Source of the DNA: Streptomyces flavofungini
GTDB taxonomy: Bacteria > Actinomycetota > Actinomycetes > Streptomycetales > Streptomycetaceae
Length of the DNA: 64,000 nt
Assembly (NCBI RefSeq): GCF_030388665.1
Contig: NZ_CP128846.1
Span: forward strand, 3,698,001-3,762,000
Direction of reading: 5' to 3'
Part shown: positions 44,392 through 54,610 of the stretch, piece after piece
Position numbering within the stretch: position 1 is the first letter of the stretch
Layout of the letters: the number at the start of each line of letters is the position of its first letter
Program-made: the position numbers and the translations under genes
The notes under the pieces: generated by a model
The model's database searches: none
Seen by the model: the letters and a program-made list of their open reading frames with translations, nothing else
Told to the model about the DNA's origin: nothing

Positions 44392-45918
44392 ATGTCCCGA
44401 CTCACGAGCAAGCCATGGCTCAAACGTGCCCTCCTCATCATCGGCAGCGTCGTCACCGTCGTCGCGCTGGCACTCGGCGGCGGCGTGCTGTGGCTGTGGC
44501 AGGACGCGAAGGTCAGCACGGTCGGCAAGGAGTCGTTCGACAACGCCCTCGCGATACCGCCCCTGGCCGAGTCCCGCATGGACAAGGACGGCACCCGCGT
44601 CTTCGACCTGCGCATGCAGCCGGGCCGGAAGGAGTTCAAGGCCGGACGCGCCACACCGACCTGGGGCTTCAACGGCGACCATCTGGGCCCGACCCTGCGC
44701 GCGAAGCGCGGCGAGAAGGTCCGCGTGCGGATCCGCAACGGCCTCGACGAGGCCTCGACCGTCCACTGGCACGGCATGCACCTGCCCGCGAAGATGGACG
44801 GCGGCCCGCACCAGATGATCCGGCCCGGCGGCAGCTGGAGCCCGCACTGGAAGGTGGACCAGCCCGCGGCCACTCTCTGGTACCACCCGCACCCGCACGG
44901 GGCGACGGAGAAGCACGTGCAGCGCGGCCTCGCGGGCATGTTTCTCCTCGACGACAAGCGCAGCGCGCGTCTCGCGCTGCCGAAGAAGTACGGCGTCGAC
45001 GACCTGCCGGTGATCGTGCAGGACGTGAGGTTCGACGGCGCGAAGTTCGACCACGGCCACAAGATGATGCGCAACGTCGGCTTCCTCGGCGACCGGACCA
45101 TGGTCAACGGAACGCTCGCGCCGTACCAGGAGGTGGGCGACGAACTCATACGCCTGCGGCTCCTGAACGCCTCGACGGCCCGTACGTACGACTTCGGCTT
45201 CCCGGACGACCGGCCCTTCTCCCTGGTCGGCACGGACGGCGGCGCCCTGGAGCGGCCGGCGCGGATGGAGCGGATACAGCTGTCGCCGGGTGAGCGGGCC
45301 GAGATCGTGGTGCGGATGCGGCCCGGGGAGAAGACCGTGCTGCGCAGCTTCCCGCAGGACAACTACGGGAGCGCCTGGCAGCAGCGGTTCAGTGGGGGCG
45401 ACGACTCCTTCGACGTGCTCCAGCTGCGGGCGGCGAAGCGGCTGCGTCCCTCGCCCGCGCTGCCCTCGGAGCTGGGCGAGCTGGAGGTGCCGGACGGTGC
45501 GGGGGCGAGCCGGGCGCGGTTCTTCGACCTGAAGCAGTCCGGGATCAACGGCCGGGCGATGCGGATGGACCGGATCGACGAGGTGGTCACGCGCGGGGCC
45601 ACCGAGACCTGGACCGTGCGCAACGACAACGGCATGCCGCACAACTTCCATGTGCACGACGTGCAGTTCCGGGTCCTTGAGGTGAACGGCGAGACGCCAC
45701 CGCCCGAGCTGCGCGGCCCCAAGGACACGGTGTTCCTGCCGAACGGCACGACGATGAAACTGGCCCTGCGCTTCACGGGCCCGGCCGACCCGAAGACGCC
45801 GTACATGTACCACTGCCATCTCCTGAGCCACGAGGACGGAGGAATGATGGGGCAGTTCGTGGTCGTCGAGAAGGGCCAGAAGGCGGTCGAGCCGTCCGGA
45901 CGGCACAGCGGGCACTGA
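44392..45918 (+). CDS. Multicopper oxidase, 508 aa
   Basis: Membrane-anchored or secreted laccase-like enzyme. The N-terminal helix (ALLIIGSVVTVVALALGGGV) is a signal anchor. All four copper motifs are present: HWHGMH, WYHPHPHG, PHNFHVHDVQF and YHCHLLSHEDGGMMG. It should oxidise phenols or metal ions while reducing oxygen to water, like CueO/CotA relatives; the substrate is not known. It is followed 19 bp later by the SDR gene, so co-transcription is likely. No copper-responsive operator was recognised. Confidence 0.95.
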   Translation: MSRLTSKPWLKRALLIIGSVVTVVALALGGGVLWLWQDAKVSTVGKESFDNALAIPPLAESRMDKDGTRVFDLRMQPGRKEFKAGRATPTWGFNGDHLGPTLRAKRGEKVRVRIRNGLDEASTVHWHGMHLPAKMDGGPHQMIRPGGSWSPHWKVDQPAATLWYHPHPHGATEKHVQRGLAGMFLLDDKRSARLALPKKYGVDDLPVIVQDVRFDGAKFDHGHKMMRNVGFLGDRTMVNGTLAPYQEVGDELIRLRLLNASTARTYDFGFPDDRPFSLVGTDGGALERPARMERIQLSPGERAEIVVRMRPGEKTVLRSFPQDNYGSAWQQRFSGGDDSFDVLQLRAAKRLRPSPALPSELGELEVPDGAGASRARFFDLKQSGINGRAMRMDRIDEVVTRGATETWTVRNDNGMPHNFHVHDVQFRVLEVNGETPPPELRGPKDTVFLPNGTTMKLALRFTGPADPKTPYMYHCHLLSHEDGGMMGQFVVVEKGQKAVEPSGRHSGH

Positions 45919-45937
45919 GGCTCACTAGCCTTGGTCC

Positions 45938-46711
45938 ATGACTACGGCTCTCATCACAGGATCGACCGCCGGTATCGGCGCCGCCTTCGCGCGGCGGCTC
46001 GCCAGTGACGGGCACAACCTGGTCCTGGTGGCGCGCGACACGAAGCGGCTGCGCGAACAGGCGACCGAGCTGCACGACCGGCACGGCATCGAGGCGGAGG
46101 TCCTGACCGCCGACCTCGCCACGGAGGACGGCATCACGGCCGTCGAGGAGCGGCTCGCCCGGCGCCGCGACGGAGTCGACCTGCTGGTCAACAACGCCGG
46201 ATTCGGCAACAAGGGCCGCTATTTGGAGGTGCCGCTCGCCGACGAGCTGACGATGCTGAAGGTGCACTGCGAGGCCGTCCTGCGGCTGACGTCGGCGGCG
46301 ACGGCGGCGATGCGGGAGCGGGGCCGGGGCGGTGTCGTGAACGTCGCGTCGGTGGCGGCGTTCGTGCCGCGCGGGACGTACGGCGCGTCCAAGGCGTGGG
46401 TCGTGCAGTTCACGCAGGGCGCGGCCAAGGACCTGGCGGGCTCCGGGGTGCGGCTGATGGCCCTGTGCCCCGGCTTCGTCCGCACGGAGTTCCACGAGCG
46501 GGCGGGCATGGGCACGGACAACATCCCCAAGTGGATGTGGCTGGACGCCGACAAGCTGGTGGCCGCGGCCCTGGCCGACCTGGCCCGCGGCAAGTCCCTG
46601 TCCATCCCGGACCCGCGCTACAAGACCCTGATGGGCCTGGTGAAGCTGACCCCGAGGGCCCTGCTCGGCGGGGTGACGTCGAGGACGGGCAGAAAGTACG
46701 GCCCGAAGTAG
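45938..46711 (+). CDS. Short-chain dehydrogenase/reductase, 257 aa
   Basis: Classical SDR: TGSTAGIGAAFA cofactor motif, NNAG in LLVNNAGFG, catalytic Ser in VASVAAFVP and the YGASK tetrad. NADP preference is suggested by the Arg in VLVARD. The C-terminus is basic (TSRTGRKYGPK). The substrate is unknown. It starts 19 bp after the multicopper oxidase stop, and the two are probably co-transcribed. Confidence 0.92.
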   Translation: MTTALITGSTAGIGAAFARRLASDGHNLVLVARDTKRLREQATELHDRHGIEAEVLTADLATEDGITAVEERLARRRDGVDLLVNNAGFGNKGRYLEVPLADELTMLKVHCEAVLRLTSAATAAMRERGRGGVVNVASVAAFVPRGTYGASKAWVVQFTQGAAKDLAGSGVRLMALCPGFVRTEFHERAGMGTDNIPKWMWLDADKLVAAALADLARGKSLSIPDPRYKTLMGLVKLTPRALLGGVTSRTGRKYGPK

Positions 46712-47055
46712 CAGCGCGCGCAGGGGCCAGGCCTCGCAGGGACCAGGACTCACGGGGGCCAGGCCTCGCAGGGACCGCGCCCCGCAGGAGCCAGGCTTCG
46801 CAAGGACCGCGCCCCGCAGGAGGAGCGCCCCGAAGGGGCGCGGGGAACTGCGCGAGGACGGACCACGGCTCGCACCCGGCGGCACAACAGCACCCGGCAG
46901 ACACATGACCGAAGACACATGACCGAAGACGCACGCCCCCCGAAAGACGCGTGACCGAAGACGCACGACCCGGCAGACGCGTACGCGTGGCCCGGCAAGC
47001 GCACGACCCGACAGACGCGCACGCGTGGCCCGGCAGGCGCAAGGCCGGGAAACGC
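46712..47055. repeat. Intergenic region of degenerate repeats
   Basis: No gene seen. Imperfect repeats of GGGCCAGGCCTCGCAGGGAC (46.71-46.82 kb), a 14-bp unit GACACATGACCGAA at 46900 and 46914 with a variant at 46946, and a longer unit starting GACGCG at 46976 and 47014. A dispersed element lies at 46825-46855. Confidence 0.65.
46825..46855. repeat. Dispersed Streptomyces intergenic hairpin element
   Basis: GCGCCCCGAAGGGGCGC hairpin followed by GGGGAACTGCGCGA. I recognise this as an intergenic sequence found many times in Streptomyces genomes. It may terminate the SDR transcript. Confidence 0.65.
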
Positions 47056-47094
47056 CGAAGGCCCGGCATCCCGCGACGGGATGCCGGGCCTTCG
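47056..47094. terminator. Strong terminator of the groESL operon
   Basis: An 18-bp perfect stem (CGAAGGCCCGGCATCCCG with its complement) around a 3-base loop, 72 bp downstream of the groEL stop. Confidence 0.88.
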
Positions 47095-47165
47095 TCCGAG
47101 CTCAAGCAGCTCAGGCGGACCAGGCAGCGCAGGCGACCAGCACCGGCGCAGGCTCAGGTCACCGC

Positions 47166-48803
<1,638 letters not shown>

Positions 48804-48933
48804 TCAGCCCTCTCGAAAACTCGGGTGAACGAGCCGCGCCCCTCGCCGCCCGGCAAATCAGCGGGGTGACCAGGGGCGCAGCGCAAGCAAATCTGCAGGT
48901 GAAGCAGGTACAGCAGAGACGAAGGACGCTCGA

Positions 48934-49242
48934 CTACTTCTCGATGATCGCGAGCACGTCGCGGGCCGAGAGGACGAGGTACTCGTCGCCGTTGTACTTC
49001 ACCTCGGTGCCGCCGTACTTGCTGTAGAGCACGACGTCGCCGACCTTCACGTCGAGCGGCAGGCGCTCGCCGTTCTCGAAGCGACCCGGGCCCACGGCGA
49101 GGACAGCCCCCTCCTGGGGCTTCTCCTTCGCGGTGTCCGGGATGACCAGGCCAGAGGCCGTGGTCTGCTCGGCGTCGAGCGGCTGGACCACGATGCGGTC
49201 CTCAAGCGGCTTGATGGCAACCTTGGAGCTGGCGGTCGTCAC
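48934..49242 (-). CDS. groES: 10-kDa co-chaperonin GroES, 102 aa
   Basis: Caps the GroEL ring. [19 protein letters not shown] at the N-terminus, the mobile-loop region after it, and [28 protein letters not shown] at the C-terminus (here cited in parts) match the family over full length. First gene of the groESL operon. The leader carries two CIRCE operators and a vegetative promoter. Confidence 0.98.
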   Translation of the reverse strand: MTTASSKVAIKPLEDRIVVQPLDAEQTTASGLVIPDTAKEKPQEGAVLAVGPGRFENGERLPLDVKVGDVVLYSKYGGTEVKYNGDEYLVLSARDVLAIIEK

Positions 49243-49340
49243 GATCCGACCTCCCCCTTCGGAGATCTCGCGGGGTTAACTGATCTGAGGTGGCGACCAG
49301 GTGGATCCGTCGTCGCGGGTGCCGGACCTGCCCGTCGCTG

Positions 49341-49367
49341 TTGGCACTCTCCAGTGGGGAGTGCCAG
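49341..49367. promoter_or_regulatory. CIRCE operator (proximal copy)
   Basis: TTGGCACTC, 9-bp spacer, GAGTGCCAG: a close match to the HrcA-binding consensus TTAGCACTC-N9-GAGTGCTAA. It lies downstream of the -10 box, in the groES leader. Confidence 0.9.
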
Positions 49368-49372
49368 GCCCG

Positions 49373-49402
49373 AGACTAGGACGACGATTAGCACTCGGTC
49401 AA
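49373..49402 (-). promoter_or_regulatory. groESL promoter
   Basis: On the minus strand TTGACC (49402-49397), 18-bp spacer and TAGTCT (49378-49373), a vegetative-type promoter. The -35 box lies inside the spacer of the distal CIRCE. Confidence 0.8.
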
Positions 49403-49414
49403 GCGGAGTGCCAA
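49388..49414. promoter_or_regulatory. CIRCE operator (distal copy)
   Basis: TTAGCACTC, 9-bp spacer, GAGTGCCAA. It overlaps the -35 box of the groESL promoter. Its first three bases are also the stop codon of the upstream minus-strand gene. Confidence 0.92.
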
Positions 49415-49741
49415 TGCGGGCGGCGTGACGAGGGGTCGGGGCAGGGCGCCCGGACCGAGACCCGGGCTCACGCCTTCGGACAACGTCCCGCCCGGGCGCA
49501 GGGTTCCGAGCACTCCGGGCGGGCACCAGCGCTCCGCCCGCCGCAGCTCGTGCGGGACCTTCCGCGGGATCTTCTCGGCCGCCTTCCGGCCGAGGCGCTC
49601 GATCGGGTCGACCGACTGCGCGCAGCCGGTGAGCAGCAGGACGGAGGCGAGCACGCCCGCCGTGGCCCCCGCCGCGACGGCCACCTCCCGGGCCCGCGCG
49701 GCGCCGTCCCGTGCGGGGCGGCCCCGCGCGGGCCGGTTCAC
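49388..49741 (-). CDS. Putative small lipoprotein, 117 aa
   Basis: A GTG at 49741 overlaps the TGA of the polysaccharide deacetylase gene (GTGA at 49738-49741), implying translational coupling. The N-terminus is Arg-rich, then a hydrophobic signal with lipobox VLLLTGCAQSVDP, then a short helical segment (IERLGRKAAEKIPRKV). The C-terminal half is Gly/Pro/Leu-rich and may not be conserved. The stop codon is inside the distal CIRCE of groESL. Function unknown; it is probably an envelope partner of the deacetylase. Confidence 0.65.
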   Translation of the reverse strand: MNRPARGRPARDGAARAREVAVAAGATAGVLASVLLLTGCAQSVDPIERLGRKAAEKIPRKVPHELRRAERWCPPGVLGTLRPGGTLSEGVSPGLGPGALPRPLVTPPALALRLTEC

Positions 49742-50739
49742 AGGTAGTCCTCGAGGCGCGCCACGGCGTACCCCTTGGCCGTGACCGTCCTCAGGACCGT
49801 GCGGACCATGTCGGGCATGGTGCCCTTCCAGTCCTCACGGCCGCGGAAGTGCGTGAGGATGATGTCGCCGGGGTGCAGGTCCTTGTCCCACTCGCGCCAC
49901 TCCATGTGCCGGGCGAAGCCCTCGGAGGCCCACAGCGGCACCGCCTTGATGCCGCAGGCCTTGGCGGCGCGCAGGGTGTCGCGGTTGTAGTTCCCGTACG
50001 GCGGCCGGAACAGCTCGGGCCGCTTGCCGTACCGCTTCTGGATGGTGTCCTGCATCCCGCAGATCTCCCGCCGCTGCCCCTCGTAGGAGAGCCCCGGCAG
50101 ATAGCGGTGGTTGAGCGTGTGGTTGTTCAGTACGACGCCGCTCTTCTGCATCCGCTTGAAGTAGCCGTAGTCCTCCTTGACCAGGTAGTCGCTGAGGAAG
50201 GCGGTGTACGGGATCTTCAGGTCGCGCATCATCCGCAGGAACGCCGGGTCCTTCTCGGCGCCGTCGTCGATCGTCAGGAAGACGACCTTGTCCTTGGTCG
50301 GGACGGTGGTGAACACCGGTGGCAGCTGTGCCTGCCCCTCGACCTCGAAGCCCTTGCGGGTGGTGATGCGGGGCTTGACGGCGGGCGCGGGGGGTGCGGC
50401 GAGCGGGGCCTGCGCGAGCCCCCAGCGCTTCGCGGCCGCGGCCCGCGCGGCCTGCTTCGCGCGCAGCGCGTCGGCGTAGTCCCGCAGCGCCTGGGCGGGC
50501 GGGCCGAGCCGCGGCTGCTGGCCGTGCGCGCCGGAGCCGCCCCGCTCGTCGCCGTCGGCGGCGCAGCCGGAGGCGATCGCGGTGGCAACGACGGCGGTGC
50601 TGACGGCGAGGGCGGCGAGGCGGCCGCGCCTGCGCCGCCCGCGCGCGCCGCCCCGCCCACCGCCCCGTCCGCCCGCCGCACCCGGCCTGCCCGGCCTGCC
50701 CTCCCGGCCAATTTGTTCTTTTTGTCGTACTAGTCGCAT
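49738..50739 (-). CDS. Polysaccharide deacetylase (NodB homology), exported, 333 aa
   Basis: NodB-type catalytic domain at about residues 150-330: metal/catalytic Asp in FLTIDDGAEKD, metal His pair in LNNHTLNHRYLP, RPPYGNYNRDT and the C-terminal ILTHFRG. Such enzymes remove acetyl groups from peptidoglycan or chitin-like chains. An Arg/Gly-rich N-terminus precedes a hydrophobic segment ending SGCAADGD, a weak lipobox, so it is probably membrane-anchored. The ATG at 50739 shares the palindrome CATG with a possible divergent start on the other strand. Confidence 0.9.
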   Translation of the reverse strand: MRLVRQKEQIGREGRPGRPGAAGGRGGGRGGARGRRRRGRLAALAVSTAVVATAIASGCAADGDERGGSGAHGQQPRLGPPAQALRDYADALRAKQAARAAAAKRWGLAQAPLAAPPAPAVKPRITTRKGFEVEGQAQLPPVFTTVPTKDKVVFLTIDDGAEKDPAFLRMMRDLKIPYTAFLSDYLVKEDYGYFKRMQKSGVVLNNHTLNHRYLPGLSYEGQRREICGMQDTIQKRYGKRPELFRPPYGNYNRDTLRAAKACGIKAVPLWASEGFARHMEWREWDKDLHPGDIILTHFRGREDWKGTMPDMVRTVLRTVTAKGYAVARLEDYL

Positions 50740-50821
50740 GGCGCCGGATCCTCGCAGCTCAGGCGCCCTGCAGGGGGCCGACACCGCCGCCGTACGCGCA
50801 CCTTCCACCGACTGGCCCACA

Positions 50822-52018
50822 ATGGGCGACGTGAACGATCCGCTTGCCTCCTTCGCCGCGCTCCGCACCGCCGAGGGCCAGGGCCTCCTCGACGCCGTAC
50901 GCGACGTCGAACCGAGCCAGGAGCTGGCGGTGGCCACCCGGCTGCGCCGCGAGCACCCCGCCGACCTGGTCTCCGCCGCGCTCGCGCAGGCGCGGCTGCG
51001 GCAGCGGGCGGTTCCGAAGTTCGGCGCGGCGGACGCCGCCCGCATGTACTTCACTCCGAACGGCGTCGAGCAGTCCACGCGGACGTCCGTGGCGACGTAC
51101 CGCGCGCGGCGGTTTCAGGACCTCGGCGTACGTTCCGTCGCCGACCTCTGCTGCGGCATCGGCGGCGACGCCATCGCCCTCGCGCGCGCCGGGATCGCCG
51201 TCCTCGCCGTCGACCGTGACCCGCTGACCTGCGCGGTCGCCCGCGCCAACGCGGAGGCACTGGGTCTCGTCGACCTCATCGAGGTCCGCGAGGCGGACGT
51301 CACGGACATCGACACCTCCCCGTACGACGCCGTCTTCGTCGACCCCGCGCGGCGCGGCGGGCGCGGCCGCATCTTCGACCCCGAGGCGTACTCGCCGCCC
51401 CTCTCCTGGGCCGTCGAGACCGCCCGCAAGGCGCCCCGCGCCGCCCTCAAGATCGCTCCCGGCATCCCCCACGACGCCGTGCCCGGCGAGGCCGAGGCCG
51501 AGTGGATCTCGGACGGGGGTGACGTGAAGGAGGCCGTGCTGTGGTTCGGCACCGGCGCGCCCGGCTCCCACCGGGCCACCCTGCTGCCCGCCGGTGACAC
51601 CCTCGCCTCCCCGCTCGCCACGATGCTCCCCGACCCGGACGTCCGGCCCGTCGGGCGCTACCTGTACGAGCCCGACGGGGCCGTCATCCGCGCCCACCTC
51701 GTCGCCGAGGTCGCCTCCCGGGTCGGCGGGGGGCTCATCGACGAAACCATCGCCTACGTCACGTCCGACGCCGCCGTCGCCACGCCCTACGCCACCGCCT
51801 ACGAGATCACCGACCAACTCCCCTTCAACGTGAAGAAGTTGAAGGCGCTGCTCCGGGATCGCGGGGTCGGCGTTCTCACCGTCAAGAAGCGTGGCTCCGC
51901 CGTCGAGCCCGAGGAACTCCGCCGCAAGGTGAAGCCCCAGGGGCCTGGGTCCGCCACGGTTTTCCTCACCCGGGTCGGGGGCGCTCCCACCATGCTGGTG
52001 GGCCACCCGACGGGTTAG
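50822..52018 (+). CDS. SAM-dependent methyltransferase with THUMP-like C-terminal domain, 398 aa
   Basis: Rossmann methyltransferase core: VADLCCGIGGDAIALARAG SAM-binding loop, acidic VDRDP, and the FVDPARRGGRGR motif in place of the usual NPPY. An N-terminal helical region (LRTAEGQGLLDAV, LVSAALAQARLRQRA) and a C-terminal THUMP-like domain (PFNVKKLKALLRDRGVG) complete the known actinobacterial family, presumed to act on RNA. Starts at ATG 50822 and GTG 50831 are both reasonable; an ATG at 50738 would add about 28 residues. Confidence 0.9.
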   Translation: MGDVNDPLASFAALRTAEGQGLLDAVRDVEPSQELAVATRLRREHPADLVSAALAQARLRQRAVPKFGAADAARMYFTPNGVEQSTRTSVATYRARRFQDLGVRSVADLCCGIGGDAIALARAGIAVLAVDRDPLTCAVARANAEALGLVDLIEVREADVTDIDTSPYDAVFVDPARRGGRGRIFDPEAYSPPLSWAVETARKAPRAALKIAPGIPHDAVPGEAEAEWISDGGDVKEAVLWFGTGAPGSHRATLLPAGDTLASPLATMLPDPDVRPVGRYLYEPDGAVIRAHLVAEVASRVGGGLIDETIAYVTSDAAVATPYATAYEITDQLPFNVKKLKALLRDRGVGVLTVKKRGSAVEPEELRRKVKPQGPGSATVFLTRVGGAPTMLVGHPTG

Positions 52019-52494
52019 CCCTCGCGGGGCGCCCCAGTCCCACCCCTTTCCCGAAACCGGGGGCTGCGCCCCCTGGACCCCGCTCATCGGCGCTCCGCGC
52101 CTCGTCCTCAAGCGCCGGACGGGCTGTGACTTGGGTGGGTGCCCCGGGCGGGTGGGACAGGCTCCCGCCGTATCGGCGCTTCGCGCCTCGTCCTCAAACG
52201 CCGGACGGGCTGAGATGTGCCGGGGCGGGCTGGGGATGTGCGGGTGGGGCCCCGCCTTGATGTGCGGGGCCCCACCCCTTGATGCGCGGGTGAACCCGCC
52301 CCTTGACGTGCCGGTGCATTCCAGCCCGTCCGGCGTTTGAGGACGAGGCCGCAGGCCGATCGGGGGCGGACCGTCCCACCCGCCACGGGACACCCACCCC
52401 CGGGGTCCAGGGGCGCAGCCCCCACGCGGCGGAGCGCACATGGACACAGCCGGAGAACCGGAGAAGGGGCGGGACCGGGGCGCCCCGCGAAGGA
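52019..52494. repeat. Cluster of dispersed intergenic repeats
   Basis: No gene seen. Two direct copies of a motif containing CGCCTCGTCCTCAA and CGCCGGACGGGCTG (52097-52127 and 52176-52212), one inverted copy (52322-52348), and an outer inverted pair GGGGGCTGCGCCCCCTGGAC (52059-52081) / its complement (52402-52423). A sequence related to 19194-19230 follows at 52423-52455. Confidence 0.75.
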
Positions 52495-52965
52495 CTACCC
52501 CCCGCACCGGCCCGCCCGCCCCGCTCGCCCCGCTCGCCCCAACAACAACTCCCGCTCCCGCACGTTCCGCGTGAGCCCCGCCGCTCGCTCGAACTCCACC
52601 CGCGCCTCCGCGAACCGCCCGAGCCGGGCGAGCAGGTCGCCCCGGGCGCTGGGGAGCAAGTGGTAGGAGCGCAGGGCTGGTTCGACGGCGAGGGCGTCGA
52701 CGAGGGCGAGCGCGGGCCCGGGCCCGTCGGCCATGGACACGGCGACGGCCTCGGTGAACGGCCCGTCCGTGACGGAGAGGCTGCCGTTCTCCCAGCGCAC
52801 CCGTGCTCCCTGAGAGGTCGGCGCGAGGCCGGCGGTTTCGACCAGCGCGCCCGCCTTGGTGATCTCCTCGAACAACTTGCCCATGCGCTCCTGCAGTTCG
52901 GGGCTCGGGCCGCCCTCGGGCACGTCGTTCTCGTCGATGCGGATCATCGTCAGGTAGCGCGGCAA
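52495..52965 (-). pseudogene. Fusion relic: DGPF/YCII-type N-terminus joined to an ECF42-type sigma C-terminus
   Basis: Residues 1-77 (from MPRYLTMIRIDEN to TDGPFTEA) are the first two-thirds of a DGPF/YCII-family protein. From about VAVSMADGP the sequence switches to the TPR-like C-terminal extension of ECF42 sigma factors (ALRSYHLLPSARGDLLARLG, ARVEFERAAGLT, RERELLLGRA). In intact genomes the DGPF gene and the ECF42 gene are neighbours, so an in-frame deletion has removed the end of one and most of the other, including all sigma regions. TTG start at 52965 with GGAGA upstream. Whether it is still expressed is unknown. Confidence 0.75.
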
Positions 52966-53010
52966 GGCCGTGTCTCCGTTCAGGCTGCGGGCGGGGCCTT
53001 CCCCCGCCTC

Positions 53011-54558
53011 TCACTCATGCGTCGAACGGGAGACGCCCGGATCGACACCCTCGCCGGGATTCTTCGAAGATTTCTCGGATACGTACGTCTGCGCAGGTCG
53101 CGAAGGTATCGCCGCCGACGGTGCGGGCGCGCGCCGCCGCCCGTGCAGCACCGCCGTCGCCAGCGCCGCCGCCACCAGCAGCCCCGCCGCCACCCCGAAC
53201 GCCGCCGCGAACCCGTCCGCGAGCGCCCCCGGGCCACCGCCCGCCCCCGTCGCGCTCGACGCCACCGTCACCAACACCGCGAGCCCGATCGAACCGCCGA
53301 GCTGGCGCGAGGTGTTGAGCAGCCCGGACGCCATGCCGGTCTCCCCCGCCGCCACGCCCGATGTCGCCGCCGCGCCGAGCGGCACGAAGCACATGCCGAT
53401 GCCGACGGCGGCCACGAGCGAGGGGCCGAGGACGGACCCCGCGAACGTGCCACCCGCCTCGACCGCGAGCGCGAACCACGCGAACCCGGCCGCGCCGAGC
53501 AGCCCGCCCGTCACGAGGAGCGCCCGCTCCCCGACCCGGCCCACCGTGCGGGTCGCGATCACCGTGCCCGCGACGACGCCCGCGCAGAAGGGCAGGAAGG
53601 CGGCTCCGGCGCGCGTGGGGCCGTACGCCATGACGTCCTGGAGGTAGAGCGAGGTGAAGTAGAACGCGGCGAACTGGCCCGAGGACATCAGGAGCGCGAA
53701 GACGTTCGCGGAGAGCACGGGGCGGTGTCCGAGCAGGCCGAGGCGGAGCAGGGGGCCGCTGCCGCGCCGCTCGCCCCGGCGCTCGACCGCGCAGAACGCC
53801 CCCAGCAGGACGGCCGCGGCGGTCAGCGTGCCCACGGTCGCCACCGAGCCCCAGCCGTGCGCCTCGGTGCGGACCAGACCCAGGACGAGCACGCTCGTAC
53901 CCGCCGTGACCAGGAGCGCGCCCGACACGTCCAGGCGCGGCGCGGCCCCCGCGCGCCGGTCCGCGGGCACCCCGGAGCGGCTCGCCGCGAGCGCCACGAG
54001 CACCACCGGCACGTTGATCAGCATCACCGAGCGCCAGCCCGCCCAGTCGGTGAGCAGTCCGCCCGCCATGACCCCGACGGCGCCGCCGAGCGCGCCCGAG
54101 GCGCCCCAGAGGCCGAGGGCCCGCGCCCGCGCCCGGCCCGCCGTGAAGTGGACGGTGATCAGCGCGAGCGCCACCGGCGCGAGGGCTGCGGCGCCCGCCC
54201 CCTGCACCGCGCGCGCCGCGATCAGCTGTCCCGGGCCCTGCGCGAGCCCGCCGAGGAGGCTCGCGGCCCCGAACACCAGGAACCCGGCGACCAGCGTGCG
54301 CCTGCGCCCCGCGAGGTCGGCCAGTCTGCCGCCGAGCATGAGGAGCCCGCCGAACGCGAGGGCGTACGCGTTCACGACCCAGGTCAGCGACTCGGGCGCG
54401 AAGCCGAGGTCGTCGCCCATGTCGGGCAGGGCGATGTTGACGACGGACATGTCGAGGGAGACGAGGAACTGGACGGTCAGGAGGACGGGGAGCAGCAGCG
54501 GGCCGCGCGCGGGCGACTGGCCGCTCGGCCCGGTCAGCGGGGTCGGCGTGGTCGTCAT
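53011..54558 (-). CDS. MFS drug-efflux-type transporter, 14 TM (DHA2), 515 aa
   Basis: A proton-driven exporter of the DHA2 family: first helix and motif FLVSLDMSVVNIALPDMGDDL, motif A in GGRLADLAGRRRT, WRSVMLINVPVVLVALAAS, and about 14 hydrophobic segments. Divergent from a TetR regulator with paired direct repeats between them, which is the usual arrangement for an inducible multidrug pump. The substrate is unknown. ATG at 54558. Confidence 0.94.
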   Translation of the reverse strand: MTTTPTPLTGPSGQSPARGPLLLPVLLTVQFLVSLDMSVVNIALPDMGDDLGFAPESLTWVVNAYALAFGGLLMLGGRLADLAGRRRTLVAGFLVFGAASLLGGLAQGPGQLIAARAVQGAGAAALAPVALALITVHFTAGRARARALGLWGASGALGGAVGVMAGGLLTDWAGWRSVMLINVPVVLVALAASRSGVPADRRAGAAPRLDVSGALLVTAGTSVLVLGLVRTEAHGWGSVATVGTLTAAAVLLGAFCAVERRGERRGSGPLLRLGLLGHRPVLSANVFALLMSSGQFAAFYFTSLYLQDVMAYGPTRAGAAFLPFCAGVVAGTVIATRTVGRVGERALLVTGGLLGAAGFAWFALAVEAGGTFAGSVLGPSLVAAVGIGMCFVPLGAAATSGVAAGETGMASGLLNTSRQLGGSIGLAVLVTVASSATGAGGGPGALADGFAAAFGVAAGLLVAAALATAVLHGRRRAPAPSAAIPSRPAQTYVSEKSSKNPGEGVDPGVSRSTHE

Positions 54559-54572
54559 GCGCCGCACATTAA

Positions 54573-54610
54573 TATACGCGTACAGAAACTCGCTATACGC
54601 GTACAGAAAC
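54573..54610. promoter_or_regulatory. Two direct repeats, probable TetR operators
   Basis: TATACGCGTACAGAAAC at 54573-54589 and again at 54594-54610, a 21-bp spacing (two helical turns), in the MFS/TetR intergenic region. Each contains the near-palindrome TACGCGTA. Confidence 0.75.

Noticed and set aside
49239..49526. 95-codon minus-strand frame over the groESL promoter
   Set aside because: It spans both CIRCE operators and the promoter, has no family resemblance, and competes with the lipoprotein frame.
52019..52494. Repeat cluster considered as an insertion sequence remnant
   Set aside because: No transposase sequence or target-site duplication is visible; the elements match the style of dispersed intergenic repeats instead.
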